DNA of 64,000 bases from Streptomyces angustmyceticus. Its GTDB lineage: Bacteria; Actinomycetota; Actinomycetes; Streptomycetales; Streptomycetaceae. The notes under the pieces are model-generated. The model was not told the origin of the DNA. It did not search any database and saw only the letters and a program-made list of their open reading frames with translations. The stretch is taken from assembly GCF_019933235.1 (NCBI RefSeq), contig NZ_CP082945.1, positions 1,674,001 to 1,738,000 of the forward strand, in the 5' to 3' direction. The position numbers and the translations under genes are program-made. How positions within the stretch are numbered: the first letter of the stretch is position 1; every line of letters starts with the position of its first letter. Shown piece after piece: positions 50,290 to 59,393 of the stretch.

Positions 50290-51747
50290 TTACTTGACGC
50301 CCAGCCACTGCTCGATCGGGTGGAGCGAGAAGTAGACGACGAAGATCGCGGCCAGCACCCACATGAAGCCGCCGATCTCGCGCCATTTGCCCTGTGCCGC
50401 CTTAATGGCAACGTAGGCGATGACGCCCGCGCCGACACCTGCGGTGATGCTGTAGGTGAACGGCATCAGGGCCACGGTCAGGAAGACCGGGATGGACACC
50501 GAGCGGTCGCGCCAGTCCACGTGGCCGGCGGCGCTCATCATCATCGAGCCGATGACGACGAGGGCGGCCGAGGCGACCTGGGCCGGTACGAGCTGGGTGA
50601 CCGGGGTGAAGAACAGGCAGGCCGCGAAGAGCAGGCCGGTGACGACGGACGACAGGCCGGTGCGCGCGCCCTCGCCGACGCCGCTCGCCGACTCGATGAA
50701 CACGGTCTGGCCGGACGCGCCGGCCACGCCGCCGATCGCCCCGCCCGCGCCGTCCACGAACAGCGCCTTGGACAGGCCCGGCATCCGGCCCTTGTCGTCG
50801 GCCAGCTCGGCCTCGGTGCCGACGCCGATGATGGTGGCCATGGCGTCGAAGAAGCCGGCCAGCACCAGGGTGAAGACGATCATGCCGACGCTGAGCACGC
50901 CGAGGGAGCCCCAGCCGCCGAACTCGACATGGCCGAAGAGGCCGAAGTCGGGCATGGCGACCGCGCTGCCGCTCAGCTCGGGGGGCGTGCCGCCCCAGTC
51001 CTTGGCCGTGAGGCCGCCGATCCTGGTCGCGGCGATGGACAGCACGCTGCCGGCCACGATGCCGATGAGGATCGCGCCGGGCACCTTGCGGGCCTGCAGC
51101 ATGAAGATCAGCAGCAGGGTGACGCAGAAGAACAGCACCGGCCAGCCGGACAGCTGCCCGGTGAGGCCGAGGGTGACGGGGCCGCCCTCGCCCTTGCCCA
51201 CGAAACCGGCCTTCACCAGCCCGAGCAGGGCGACGAACATGCCGATGCCCATGGTGATCGCGTGCTTGAGCGCCAACGGGATGGCGTTCATGATCATCTC
51301 GCGGAGGCCGGTGACCACCAGGAGGCAGATCACCACGCCGTAGACCACGCACATCCCCATGGCCTGCGGCCAGGTCATGTGCGGGACGACCTGGGCGGTC
51401 AGCGCGGCCGACACGTTCAGGCCGGCCGCCAGGGCCAGCGGCACCTTGCCGATGAAGCCCATCAGCAGCGTGGAGACCGCCGCGGCCAGTGCGGTGGCGG
51501 TGACCACGCCCGCGTGCGCGAGGGTGTTCTTCTCCACGTCCGGGGTCGACAGGATCAGCGGGTTGAGCAGGAGGATGTAGCACATCGCCATGAAGGTGGT
51601 GATGCCGCCGCGCACCTCTCGCGCCGGCGTCGATCCTCTGTCGGATATGTGGAAGTACCGGTCGAGCCAGGACCGGCCCGCGGGCTGGCGCGAGCCGGCC
51701 CCGGCGTCTTCCGCCGTGGTCCTCGGCTCGGTGGACTGCTGGGTCAT
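50290..51747 (-). CDS. NCS2 AzgA-type adenine/guanine/hypoxanthine permease
   Basis: Predicted 485-residue transporter. The AzgA signatures are clear: ISDRGSTPAREVRGGITTFMAMCYILLLNPLILS, GLNVSAALTAQVVPHMTWPQAMGMCVVYG, ALKHAITMGIGMFVALLGLVKAGFV, ALVLAGFFDAMATIIGVGTEAEL and SGQTVFIESASGVGEGARTGL. About 12-14 membrane helices. It imports a purine base for the xanthine dehydrogenase operon, whose molybdenum subunit ends 235 bases upstream. A GC-rich hairpin (51890-51954) lies between. Confidence 0.94.
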   Translation of the reverse strand: MTQQSTEPRTTAEDAGAGSRQPAGRSWLDRYFHISDRGSTPAREVRGGITTFMAMCYILLLNPLILSTPDVEKNTLAHAGVVTATALAAAVSTLLMGFIGKVPLALAAGLNVSAALTAQVVPHMTWPQAMGMCVVYGVVICLLVVTGLREMIMNAIPLALKHAITMGIGMFVALLGLVKAGFVGKGEGGPVTLGLTGQLSGWPVLFFCVTLLLIFMLQARKVPGAILIGIVAGSVLSIAATRIGGLTAKDWGGTPPELSGSAVAMPDFGLFGHVEFGGWGSLGVLSVGMIVFTLVLAGFFDAMATIIGVGTEAELADDKGRMPGLSKALFVDGAGGAIGGVAGASGQTVFIESASGVGEGARTGLSSVVTGLLFAACLFFTPVTQLVPAQVASAALVVIGSMMMSAAGHVDWRDRSVSIPVFLTVALMPFTYSITAGVGAGVIAYVAIKAAQGKWREIGGFMWVLAAIFVVYFSLHPIEQWLGVK

Positions 51748-51889
51748 GGTGCCTTACTCCCAAGGTTCACAGGGGCACTCGCACGGGTGCGAGATTTGGG
51801 ATGAAACATCGGCTGCACGACCCGGGGGACGGCCCGAGACGAACGGGGGGTACTGGCTCCGCCGGAGCGGAGCAGCGACTGCGGTGGTG

Positions 51890-51954
51890 GGCCTCCGGGC
51901 GGTGGGCGGAGGAGGACGGACAGGGACACCCCTGACACCCACCGCCCGGAGGCC
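51890..51954 (-). terminator. Long hairpin between xanthine dehydrogenase and permease genes
   Basis: GGCCTCCGGGCGGTGGG (51890-51906) pairs perfectly over 17 bases with CCCACCGCCCGGAGGCC (51938-51954), loop 31 bases, just past the stop of the molybdenum subunit. It may terminate or partly attenuate transcription into the permease. Confidence 0.7.
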
Positions 51955-51982
51955 GGTGTCCGGGGTCGCCCCCGGACGGTCT

Positions 51983-54394
51983 CTAGGTGCCGGTGAGGTG
52001 TTCGGGCCGCACCGGCGTCTTGTTGAGTTCCAGCCCGGTCGCGTTCCGGATCGCCGCGAGGACGGCCGGGGTGGACGACAGGGTGGGGGCCTCGCCGATG
52101 CCGCGCAGCCCGTACGGGGCGTGCTCGTCGGCGAGTTCGAGCACATCGACCGGGATGGTCGGGGTGTCGAGGATCGTGGGGATGAGGTAGTCCGTGAAGG
52201 ACGGGTTGCGCACCTTCGCGGTCTTCGGGTCGACGATGATCTCCTCCATGACCGCCACGCCCAGGCCCTGGGTGGTGCCGCCCTGGATCTGGCCGACGAC
52301 GGACAGCGGGTTGAGCGCCTTGCCGACGTCCTGGGCGCAGGCCAGCTCGATGACCTTGACCAGCCCGAGTTCGGTGTCCACCTCGACGACCGCGCGGTGG
52401 GCCGCGAAGGAGTACTGGACGTGGCCGTTGCCCTGGCCGGTGTGCAGGTCGAAGGGCTCGGTGGGGCGGTGGCGCCACTCCAGCTCCAGGTCGACCGCCT
52501 CGTCCTCCAGGACGTCCGCCAGGTGGGCGAGGACCTCGCCGCCGTCGGTGACGACCTTGCCGCCCTCCAGCAGGAGTTCGGCGGTCGCCCACGCGGGGTG
52601 GTACGTGCCGAACTTGCGCCGGCCGATGTCGAGGACCTGCTCGCGGACGTGCTCACAGGCGTTCTTGACGGCGCCACCGGTGACGTAGGTCTGGCGGGAG
52701 GCGGAGGTCGATCCGGCCGAGCCGACCCGGGTGTCGGCGGGCTGGATGGTGACCTGCTGGACCCCCAGCTCCGTACGGGCGATCTGGGCGTGGACGGTGA
52801 CGCCGCCCTGGCCGACCTCCGCCATCGCGGTGTGGACGGTGGCGACCGGCACCCCGCCGACGACCTCCATCCGCACCCGGGCGGTGGAGTAGTCGTCGAA
52901 GCCCTCGGAGAAGCCGACGTTCTTGATGCCGACGGCGTAGCCGACGCCGCGGACCACGCCCTCGCCGTGGGTGGTGTTGGACAGCCCGCCGGGCAGCGCA
53001 CGGACGTCCGCGCCCGCCCCGGCCGTCAGCCACTGCTGCTCCGGCGGGAGCGGCATCGCCTTGACGCGGCGCAGGAGTTCGGCGACCGGGGCCGGGGAGT
53101 CGACCGGCTGCCCGGTCGGCATGATCGTGCCCTGTTCCATGGCGTTGAGCTGCCGGAACTCGACCGGGTCCATGCCCAGCTTCTTGGCGACCTTGTCCAT
53201 CTGCGCCTCGTAGGCGAAGCATGCCTGGACGGCGCCGAAGCCGCGCATCGCCCCGCAGGGCGGGTTGTTGGAGTAGAGCGCGATGGCCTCGATGTCGACG
53301 TCGTCGACCACGTACGGGCCGACGGCGAGCGAGGAGGCGTTGCCGACGACGGCGGGCGAGGCGGACGCGTAGGCGCCGCCGTCCAGCACGATGCGGCACT
53401 TGAGGTGGGTGAGCTTGCCGTCCTTGGTGGCGCCGTGCTCGTACCAGAGCTTGGCCGGGTGCCGGTGGACGTGCCCGAAGAAGGACTCGAAGCGGTTGTA
53501 GACGATCTTGACGGGCTTGCCGGTGCGCAGCGCCAGGAGGCAGGCGTGGATCTGCATCGACAGGTCCTCGCGGCCGCCGAAGGCGCCGCCGACGCCGGAG
53601 AGCGTCATCCGCACCTTCTCCTCGGGCAGGCCGAGGACGGGGGCGATCTGACGCAGGTCGGAGTGCAGCCACTGGGTGGCGACGTAGAGGTCGACGCCGC
53701 CGTCCTCGCCGGGTACCGCGAGGCCGGACTCCGGGCCGAGGAACGCCTGGTCCTGCATGCCGAAGACGTACTCGCCGGAGACGATGACATCGGCCTTCTT
53801 CGCGGCCTCGGCGGCGTCGCCGCGGATGATCGGCTGGCGGTGGACGATGTTCGGGTGCGGTACGTGCCCGATGTGGTGGTCGGTGCGGTTCTCGTGGACC
53901 AGCGGGGCGCCCTCGGCGGTGGCGGAGGCCTCGTCGGTGACGACCGGCAGCTCGGCGTAGTCGATCTTGATCTTGGCGGCGGCGCGGCGCGCGGTCTCCG
54001 GGTGGTCGGCGGCGACCAGCGCCACCGGCTCGCCGTGGTGGCGCACCTTGCCGTGCGCGAGAACCGGCGTGTCCTGGATCTCCAGGCCGTAGTTCTTCAC
54101 GTCGGTGGGCAGGTCGTCGTAGGTCAGGACGGCGTAGACGCCGGAGGTCGCCAGCGCCTCGGAGGTGTCGATCGACCGGATCTCGGCGTGCGCGGTGGTG
54201 GAGCGCAGGGTGTAGCCCCACAGCATGTCCTCGTGCCACATGTCCGAGGAGTAGGCGAACTCGCCGGTCACCTTGAGGGTGCCGTCGGGCCGCAGGGTGG
54301 ACTCGCCGATGCCGGCCTTGGTCTGGCTGCCCTGCGTCAGGTTCGTCGGGGTACGGCCGGGCGCGGTGGCGACCCGGGTCTCCTTGTCGGCCAT
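51983..54394 (-). CDS. Xanthine dehydrogenase, molybdenum-binding subunit
   Basis: Predicted 803-residue catalytic subunit that hydroxylates hypoxanthine and xanthine to urate. Seen: VTGEFAYSSDMWHEDMLWGYTLRS, TPVLAHGKVRHHGEPVALVAAD, GVGGAFGGREDLSMQIHA, NNPPCGAMRGFGAVQACFAYEAQMD, EVGQGGVTVHAQIARTELGV, GSTSASRQTYVTGGAVKNA and YGLRGIGEAPTLSSTPAVLAA, whose Glu is the catalytic base. Length is as expected. ATG 54394 starts 5 bases after the iron-sulfur subunit ends. Works as a trimer or hexamer with the FAD and 2Fe-2S subunits. Confidence 0.95.
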   Translation of the reverse strand: MADKETRVATAPGRTPTNLTQGSQTKAGIGESTLRPDGTLKVTGEFAYSSDMWHEDMLWGYTLRSTTAHAEIRSIDTSEALATSGVYAVLTYDDLPTDVKNYGLEIQDTPVLAHGKVRHHGEPVALVAADHPETARRAAAKIKIDYAELPVVTDEASATAEGAPLVHENRTDHHIGHVPHPNIVHRQPIIRGDAAEAAKKADVIVSGEYVFGMQDQAFLGPESGLAVPGEDGGVDLYVATQWLHSDLRQIAPVLGLPEEKVRMTLSGVGGAFGGREDLSMQIHACLLALRTGKPVKIVYNRFESFFGHVHRHPAKLWYEHGATKDGKLTHLKCRIVLDGGAYASASPAVVGNASSLAVGPYVVDDVDIEAIALYSNNPPCGAMRGFGAVQACFAYEAQMDKVAKKLGMDPVEFRQLNAMEQGTIMPTGQPVDSPAPVAELLRRVKAMPLPPEQQWLTAGAGADVRALPGGLSNTTHGEGVVRGVGYAVGIKNVGFSEGFDDYSTARVRMEVVGGVPVATVHTAMAEVGQGGVTVHAQIARTELGVQQVTIQPADTRVGSAGSTSASRQTYVTGGAVKNACEHVREQVLDIGRRKFGTYHPAWATAELLLEGGKVVTDGGEVLAHLADVLEDEAVDLELEWRHRPTEPFDLHTGQGNGHVQYSFAAHRAVVEVDTELGLVKVIELACAQDVGKALNPLSVVGQIQGGTTQGLGVAVMEEIIVDPKTAKVRNPSFTDYLIPTILDTPTIPVDVLELADEHAPYGLRGIGEAPTLSSTPAVLAAIRNATGLELNKTPVRPEHLTGT

Positions 54395-54399
54395 CGCGG

Positions 54400-55005
54400 T
54401 CAGGCCCCCTGTCCGGCGGTCCGGTTCTCGCCGCGGGCGGCCGCCAGCCGGACCGCGTCGAGGATCTTCTCGTAGCCCGTGCAGCGGCACAGGTTGCCCG
54501 ACAGGGCCTCGCGGATGTCGGCGTCCGACGGGGAGTCGTTGCGCTCCAGCAGCTCGTCGGCGGCGACCAGCAGGCCCGGGGTGCAGAAGCCGCACTGGAC
54601 GGCGCCGGCGTCGATGAACGCCTGCTGGATCGGCGAGAGCCCCTCGTGCGGGGCGCTGTCACCGGACTGCGGGGCGGCCGGGCGGGCCTGCCAGCCCTTG
54701 GCCTCGTCCAGGCCGGTGCCGCAGGTGCCGTCGGCACAGCCGCCCTCGGCGCGCTGCCGGGCGAAGTCCGCCAGGCCCTCGACGGTCACCACCTCGCGGC
54801 CCTCGACCTGGCCGGCCGCGACCAGACAGGAGCACACCGGCACCCCGTCGAGACGGACCGTGCAGGACCCGCATTCGCCCTGCTCACAGGCGTTCTTCGA
54901 GCCCGGGAGGCCCATCCGCTCACGGAGGACGTACAGCAGGCTCTCGCCTTCCCAGACGTCGTCGGCCTCCTGCCGGCGGCCGTTGACGGTGAATGTCACG
55001 CGCAC
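54400..55005 (-). CDS. Xanthine dehydrogenase, 2Fe-2S subunit
   Basis: Predicted 201 residues carrying electrons from molybdenum to FAD. The first cluster motif is CEQGECGSCTVRLDGVPVCSC (in a ferredoxin-like domain), the second CGFCTPG...CRCTGYEKI. Between them is an insertion of about 45 residues (FARQRAEGGCADGTCGTGLDEAKGWQARPAA) with extra Cys, longer than in the classical subunit. GTG 55005 follows GAGAGGAGCGCACA and overlaps the FAD-subunit gene by 10 bases. Confidence 0.94.
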   Translation of the reverse strand: MRVTFTVNGRRQEADDVWEGESLLYVLRERMGLPGSKNACEQGECGSCTVRLDGVPVCSCLVAAGQVEGREVVTVEGLADFARQRAEGGCADGTCGTGLDEAKGWQARPAAPQSGDSAPHEGLSPIQQAFIDAGAVQCGFCTPGLLVAADELLERNDSPSDADIREALSGNLCRCTGYEKILDAVRLAAARGENRTAGQGA

Positions 55006-55883
55006 TGTGCGCTCCTCTCGTTGCCCCGGTAGGACTCCCAGGTCCAGCCGAGGGTGCGGCGCGCCATGATGCCGACGGCGTGCCGCCGGTACTTGGCGCT
55101 GCCGCGCACATCGTCGATCGGGTTGCAGGCGCCGGCGGCGAGCTGCGCGAACTGCTTGGCGACGGACGGCGGGATGGGGTTGCCGGACTCCCACAAGCCA
55201 CCCTCGTCCAGCGCCGCGGCGAGGAAGTCCTCGGCCTCGCGGGCCCGTACGGGCGTGGGCGCGGCGGAGCCGATGCCGGTGCGCACCGTGCGGGTCTCCG
55301 GGTGCAGCGCGATGCCGAAGGCGCAGACCGCGATCACCATGGCGTTGCGGGTGCCGACCTTGGAGAACTGCTGCGGGCCGTCCGCCTTGGGCAGGTGCAC
55401 CGAGCGGATCAGCTCGTCGGCCTCCATGGCGTTGCGCTTGACCCCGGTGTAGAAGTCGTCGATCGGGATCATCCGGCGGCCGCGCACGGATTCCACCTCG
55501 ACCTCGCAGCCGGCGGCGAGCAGCGCGGGGTGCGCGTCGCCGGCCGGGGAGGCGGTCCCGAGGTTGCCGCCGACGCCGCCGCGGTTGCGGATCTGCGGGG
55601 AGGCCACCGTGTGCGATGCCAGGGCCAGGCCCGGGAGTTCGGCCCGCAGGTTCTCCATGATCTTGGTGTACGGGACGGAGGCGCCCAGGCGCACGGTCCT
55701 CTCGCCGACCTCCCACTCGCTCAGCTCACCGATGCGGTTCAGGTCGAGCAGGTACTCGGGACGGCGGTGGTCGAAGTTGATCTCGACCATCACGTCCGTG
55801 CCCCCCGCGATAGGCACAGCGGTAGGGTGCTCGGCCTTGGCGGCGAGCGCCTCCTCCCAGCTGGCGGGGCGAAGGAAGTCCAT
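54996..55883 (-). CDS. Xanthine dehydrogenase, FAD-binding subunit
   Basis: Predicted 295 residues of the CO-dehydrogenase flavoprotein family. Typical segments: RPASWEEALAAKAEHPTAVPIAGGTDVMVEINF (FAD), SHTVASPQIRNRGGVGGNLGTASPAGDAHPALLA, VRGRRMIPIDDFYTGVKRNAMEADELI and KVGTRNAMVIAV. First gene of the operon FAD - 2Fe-2S - Mo - (permease - XdhC). Divergent from the PucR-type regulator across 269 bases that hold a TTCTACGAA direct repeat. Confidence 0.94.
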   Translation of the reverse strand: MDFLRPASWEEALAAKAEHPTAVPIAGGTDVMVEINFDHRRPEYLLDLNRIGELSEWEVGERTVRLGASVPYTKIMENLRAELPGLALASHTVASPQIRNRGGVGGNLGTASPAGDAHPALLAAGCEVEVESVRGRRMIPIDDFYTGVKRNAMEADELIRSVHLPKADGPQQFSKVGTRNAMVIAVCAFGIALHPETRTVRTGIGSAAPTPVRAREAEDFLAAALDEGGLWESGNPIPPSVAKQFAQLAAGACNPIDDVRGSAKYRRHAVGIMARRTLGWTWESYRGNERSAQCA

Positions 55884-55893
55884 GGTTGGCCTC

Positions 55894-55911
55894 TTCTACG
55901 AATTCTACGAA
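55894..55911. promoter_or_regulatory. Direct repeat TTCTACGAA x2 upstream of xanthine dehydrogenase operon
   Basis: Two back-to-back TTCTACGAA units, 11 bases upstream of the FAD-subunit start. On the minus strand they read GTAGAATTCGTAGAA. A related GTAGATTCG occurs at 56070-56078 near the PucR gene. Candidate binding sites for the divergent PucR protein, although the former also overlaps the likely ribosome-binding area. Confidence 0.45.
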
Positions 55912-56152
55912 ATCGGGTCGTCGCTACTCATGGTGAGGACGCTGCGTCGCCATCGCCACGGATACGTTCATGTCCTGTTCATGCGGATGAGGTCAGTGAA
56001 CGCGCCCGGCACCCACTGGGTGCAGTCACCGAAACCATGAAGCGGTTGGCTGGCCAGGCCACCCGTCTTGTAGATTCGAACGAAAGACGAGGCTCTGAAA
56101 CCTCGCGGCATTCCACCGGCAACACAGACAGCAAAGAACGGCGGGCGAGGTC

Positions 56153-57814
56153 ATGCGGCTCCGCGCACTCCTGGACACTCCCACCCTGGGCCTTCGGCTG
56201 CTCGGGGGCGAGGACGAGCTGGACCGTACGGTACGCGGCGTGATGACCACCGACCTGCGCGACCCCAGCCGCTACCTCTCCGGCGGCGAACTGGTGCTGA
56301 CGGGGCTCGCGTGGCGCCGGGAGCCCGACGACTCCGAACGGTTCGTCCGCATCCTGGCCACGGCCGGGGTCGCCGGACTCGCCGCGGGCGAGGCCGAGCT
56401 GGGCTCGGTCCCCGACGACCTCGTCGTGGCCTGCCGCCGGCACCGGCTGCCGCTGTTCTCCGTCGTCGAGGACGTCTCGTTCGCCTCCATCACCGAGCAT
56501 GTCGTCCGCCAGGTCTCCAGCGAACGGGCGGGCGACCTGGCCGCCGTGGTGGACCGTCACCGGCGGCTGATGACCTCCGGCCCCACGGGCGGCGGCCCGG
56601 AGGTGGTCCTGGACCTGCTCGGCTCCGACCTGGACCTGCGGGCCTGGGTGCTCTCCCCCACCGGCCGGCAGATCGCGGGCTCGACGCTGGCGGACTCCGG
56701 GCCCGAGCTCTCCGGCGAACTCGCGGCCCGGCTCGCCGGCGAGCACCTGGCGGCGGCCCGCACGGGCCGCAGGGGCCCGCACCGCGTCACCCTGGACTCC
56801 GCCACCTTCTCCCTCTTCCCGATCCGCCACGAGGGCCGTGACCTGCGCCAGACGCTGCTGAGCGACTGGCTGCTGGCCGTCGAGGCGGACGCCGGCGACT
56901 GGCCCGACGAGCGGCTCGACCTGCTGCACGGGGTCACCCAGCTGATCGCCGTGGAGCGCGACCGGCGCGACGCGGCCCGCACCGTCCGCCGCCGGCTCGC
57001 CCAGGAGGTGCTGGAGCTCGTCCAGACCGGCGCTCCGCCCGCCGAGATCGCGGCCCGGCTGCGGGTGGCGGCCCCGGTGCTGCTGCCCGGACTGGGCGCC
57101 GCGCCGCACTGGCAGATCGTGGTGGCCAGGGTCGAGTGGGCGGACGGCGACCTGCCCGGCGGCCCGGTGGCGCAGAGCCTGCTGGAGGAGATGCTGGTCG
57201 ACCCCGGCACCTTCGGCCCGGAGCCCTCCGACCGCATCGCCGTGGCGCACACCGGCGACGAGGCGGTGGCCCTGGTGCCGCTGCCCGTCCCGGACGAGCC
57301 CGCGGACGCCTCGATCACCGGTCTGCACGCCGACCAGCTGCTCTCCGTCGTCCGCGAACCGCTGAGCCGCGGGCTGGCCGACGACGGGCGGCTCACGGTC
57401 GGGGTGAGCGCCGCGGTGCACTCGGCGGAGGGGCTGCGCGGCGCCCTGGAGGAGGCCCGGCACGCCCGCAGGGTCGCCGCCGCCCGCACCGGCCGGGTCT
57501 GCGCCGCCGGCCACGAGGAGCTGGCCTCGCACGTCCTGCTGCTGCCGTTCGTGCCGGACGACGTCCGCCGGGCCTTCACCGCCCGCCTCCTGGACCCGCT
57601 GCGCGACTACGACCGCAAGCACCGCGCCGAGCTGATCCCCACCCTGGAGGCGTTCTTGGACTGCGACGGCTCCTGGACGCGCTGTGCCAGCCGCCTCCAC
57701 CTGCACGTCAACACCCTCCGCTACCGCGTGGGCCGCATCGAGCAGCTCACCGGCCGCGACCTGTCCCGCCTGGAGGACAAGCTCGACTTCTTCCTGGCCC
57801 TGCGGATGAGCTGA
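56153..57814 (+). CDS. PucR-family transcriptional regulator of purine catabolism
   Basis: Predicted 553 residues. The N-terminal PucR-like domain (about 1-125) reads LRALLDTPTLGLRLLGGEDELDRTVRGVMTTDLRDPSRYLSGGELVLTGLAW; the middle is GGDEF-like/sensory; the C-terminal PucR helix-turn-helix (about 490-553) reads LEAFLDCDGSWTRCASRLHLHVNTLRYRVGRIEQLTGRDLSRLEDKLDFFLAL. It is divergent from the xanthine dehydrogenase operon, which it probably activates when purines are available. ATG 56153 follows GGCGAGGTC. Confidence 0.93.
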   Translation: MRLRALLDTPTLGLRLLGGEDELDRTVRGVMTTDLRDPSRYLSGGELVLTGLAWRREPDDSERFVRILATAGVAGLAAGEAELGSVPDDLVVACRRHRLPLFSVVEDVSFASITEHVVRQVSSERAGDLAAVVDRHRRLMTSGPTGGGPEVVLDLLGSDLDLRAWVLSPTGRQIAGSTLADSGPELSGELAARLAGEHLAAARTGRRGPHRVTLDSATFSLFPIRHEGRDLRQTLLSDWLLAVEADAGDWPDERLDLLHGVTQLIAVERDRRDAARTVRRRLAQEVLELVQTGAPPAEIAARLRVAAPVLLPGLGAAPHWQIVVARVEWADGDLPGGPVAQSLLEEMLVDPGTFGPEPSDRIAVAHTGDEAVALVPLPVPDEPADASITGLHADQLLSVVREPLSRGLADDGRLTVGVSAAVHSAEGLRGALEEARHARRVAAARTGRVCAAGHEELASHVLLLPFVPDDVRRAFTARLLDPLRDYDRKHRAELIPTLEAFLDCDGSWTRCASRLHLHVNTLRYRVGRIEQLTGRDLSRLEDKLDFFLALRMS

Positions 57815-58131
57815 CGGCGACCCCGTCCGGGCGTCGCGCCGCGGCGTCCTCGCGCCCCGCGCTCCCGGGCCCCGCCGGTACGACCCGGCGGGGCCCGGCT
57901 ACTCCGTTCGGGGTAACTCGATCGGGCGTCATCGCACTCAACTTCCCCTGGCCGCACGCCGGTCGCACCGTGCGGTGATGCGCCCGATCAGGGCCCTGCG
58001 GGGACCGCGAAACCCCCTCCCGGGGATTGTGAATTCATTCACCCACCCTCTTGGCCGCACCACGGAATCCGTGCTGAGATTCGCCCACTGCTTCCAACTT
58101 CCAGCTCAATGGCGCGCTCGGGGAGGGCAAT
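57815..58131. other. Intergenic region after PucR gene
   Basis: A 317-base gap with the terminator 57865-57898 and the palindrome GTGAAT-tc-ATTCAC (58029-58042) upstream of the TPR gene. The latter is a candidate operator. No gene. Confidence 0.55.
57865..57898 (+). terminator. PucR gene terminator
   Basis: CCGGGCCCCGCCGG and CCGGCGGGGCCCGG form a perfect 14-base stem with loop TACGAC, 50 bases past the PucR stop. Confidence 0.85.
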
Positions 58132-59001
58132 GTGGCGGATACCGCCATGTCGGAATCCGCGGATTCCGCGGATCCGGTCAGTTCTGCGGTTCCGGTGCCG
58201 ATCGTGGTGCCGGCACCCGCATCCGCACCGGAAACAGGCTCGGCAGGCACGGTCGAGGGGGACGACCCCCTCGACCGTGCCGTTTGGCGGCTGCGCTCCC
58301 GCGGCTGCTGGGACGACGCGGCCGCCCTGCTGGAACCGCACTCCGTCCACCACGCACCGTCCGCGCTGCGCCGCGCCGCGCTGCTGGTCGAGCGGTGCAT
58401 GTTCACGGCGGCCGGCTGGGCCGGGGCGGAGGACGCGCTGCGCGCCGCCGAGGCACTGGCGGGCACCGACGACGAACGGGGCGGCGCGGCCTGCGAGCGC
58501 GGCCATCTCGCGTACGCCGCCACGGTCCTCGGCGTCCGCGACCGCGCCGACGAGGCACGCTCGGCACTCGGCAGGGCCGCCGCGCTGCTGGCGCCCACCG
58601 CGGCCGGGCGCCCGCTGCTGGACTTCCGCCGCGGGCTGATGGCCGAGCACGTCGCCGACAGCCCGGACTCGGCGCGGGCCGCCTACCGCCGCGCCCACGC
58701 CGGCGCCACCGCGCACGGCGACACCCTGCTGCTGTCCTTCACCTGGCGCCATCTGGCCGGACTGGCGCTGCGCGACGGCGAGTTGGCCGAGGCCCGGCAC
58801 GGATTCGCCGAATCGCTGCGGATCCGCGAGGAACTCGGCTTCCTGGTCGGCACGGCACCGGCCCTCGTGGCGCTGGCCGAGGCCGCCCCGGACGCCGACG
58901 CGGACCGGCTGCGCGCCGAGGCGGCCCGGCTCTACCGCCTCATGGGCGGCGTGCCCACCTGGCTCGCCGACCATCTGTCCACCGGCATCACGGCCACCTA
59001 G
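58132..59001 (+). CDS. TPR-repeat hypothetical protein
   Basis: Predicted 289 residues. The N-terminal 45 are acidic and Pro/Ala-rich; from about residue 45 helical pairs follow (ALRRAALLVERCMFTAAGWAGAEDALRAAEAL ... SARAAYRRAHAGATAHGDTLLLSFTWRHLAGLALRDGELAEARHGFAESLRIREELG), resembling the TPR modules of Streptomyces regulators, but no DNA-binding domain is present. GTG 58132 follows GGGAGGGCAAT. Function unknown. Confidence 0.75.
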   Translation: MADTAMSESADSADPVSSAVPVPIVVPAPASAPETGSAGTVEGDDPLDRAVWRLRSRGCWDDAAALLEPHSVHHAPSALRRAALLVERCMFTAAGWAGAEDALRAAEALAGTDDERGGAACERGHLAYAATVLGVRDRADEARSALGRAAALLAPTAAGRPLLDFRRGLMAEHVADSPDSARAAYRRAHAGATAHGDTLLLSFTWRHLAGLALRDGELAEARHGFAESLRIREELGFLVGTAPALVALAEAAPDADADRLRAEAARLYRLMGGVPTWLADHLSTGITAT

Positions 59002-59027
59002 GACGTGTCCGCACCCCTCACGGAAGA

Positions 59028-59062
59028 CGGCCGGTCCACCACACTCCGTGGCGGACCGGCCG
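59028..59062 (+). terminator. Hairpin after TPR gene
   Basis: CGGCCGGTCC and GGACCGGCCG form a perfect 10-base stem, 27 bases after the stop codon of the TPR gene, loop 15 bases. Confidence 0.75.
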
Positions 59063-59340
59063 CCGCTTGTACGTCACCGCCCGTGCCTCCTCGTCCACGC
59101 GCCGTCAACCCCCCAACTTCAGCCATGCCGGCACCGTCGGCGATTGGCCGGATCCGGACGGTCCCCGCGCCGGATCGGCCGGGGTGCGATGGTTCCCGCT
59201 CCGGCCGGCCGCCGACGCGCCAGGCGAACCCTGAGGTGGGACTATGGGCCGAAGGCCCGGGGAAGGGGTGTCCCACAACGCCCCACAGGCCCCGAGAATG
59301 GCCACAAGTCGCACTGTGAGGCGGCAGCGGGGTATGGATG

Positions 59341-59355
59341 CTGGTCCGGGACCAG
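59341..59355. promoter_or_regulatory. Palindrome CTGGTCC-g-GGACCAG upstream of methyltransferase
   Basis: Perfect 7-1-7 inverted repeat 39 bases before the methyltransferase start. It resembles GntR-type sites (TGGTC...GACCA) and could be bound by the GntR protein encoded just beyond, at 60320-61021. It is not a DasR dre site, whose arms are set with different spacing. Confidence 0.5.
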
Positions 59356-59393
59356 CTGGCCCCACCCACTGGCACAGCCTTTCAGGAGGCCAC

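Larger units (their letters stand above)
59002..59393. other. Intergenic region upstream of methyltransferase
   Basis: A 392-base gap. It contains the hairpin 59028-59062 and the palindrome CTGGTCC-g-GGACCAG (59341-59355). Short open frames on both strands lack a supported start. No gene is called. Confidence 0.5.

Noticed and set aside
47545..51804. Very long plus-strand open frame (over 1400 codons)
   Set aside because: Low-complexity Gly/Arg/Val-rich product running antisense across clear Eis, XdhC and NCS2 genes; long antisense frames are normal at this GC content.
52653..54737. Long alternative frame on the xanthine dehydrogenase strand
   Set aside because: Arg/Pro-rich shadow of the molybdenum subunit, which has all catalytic motifs in its own frame.
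59341..59355. DasR dre site
   Set aside because: The arms TGGTC/GACCA fit in part, but the spacing is odd (15 instead of 16 bases) and no GlcNAc genes adjoin; kept only as a GntR-type palindrome.
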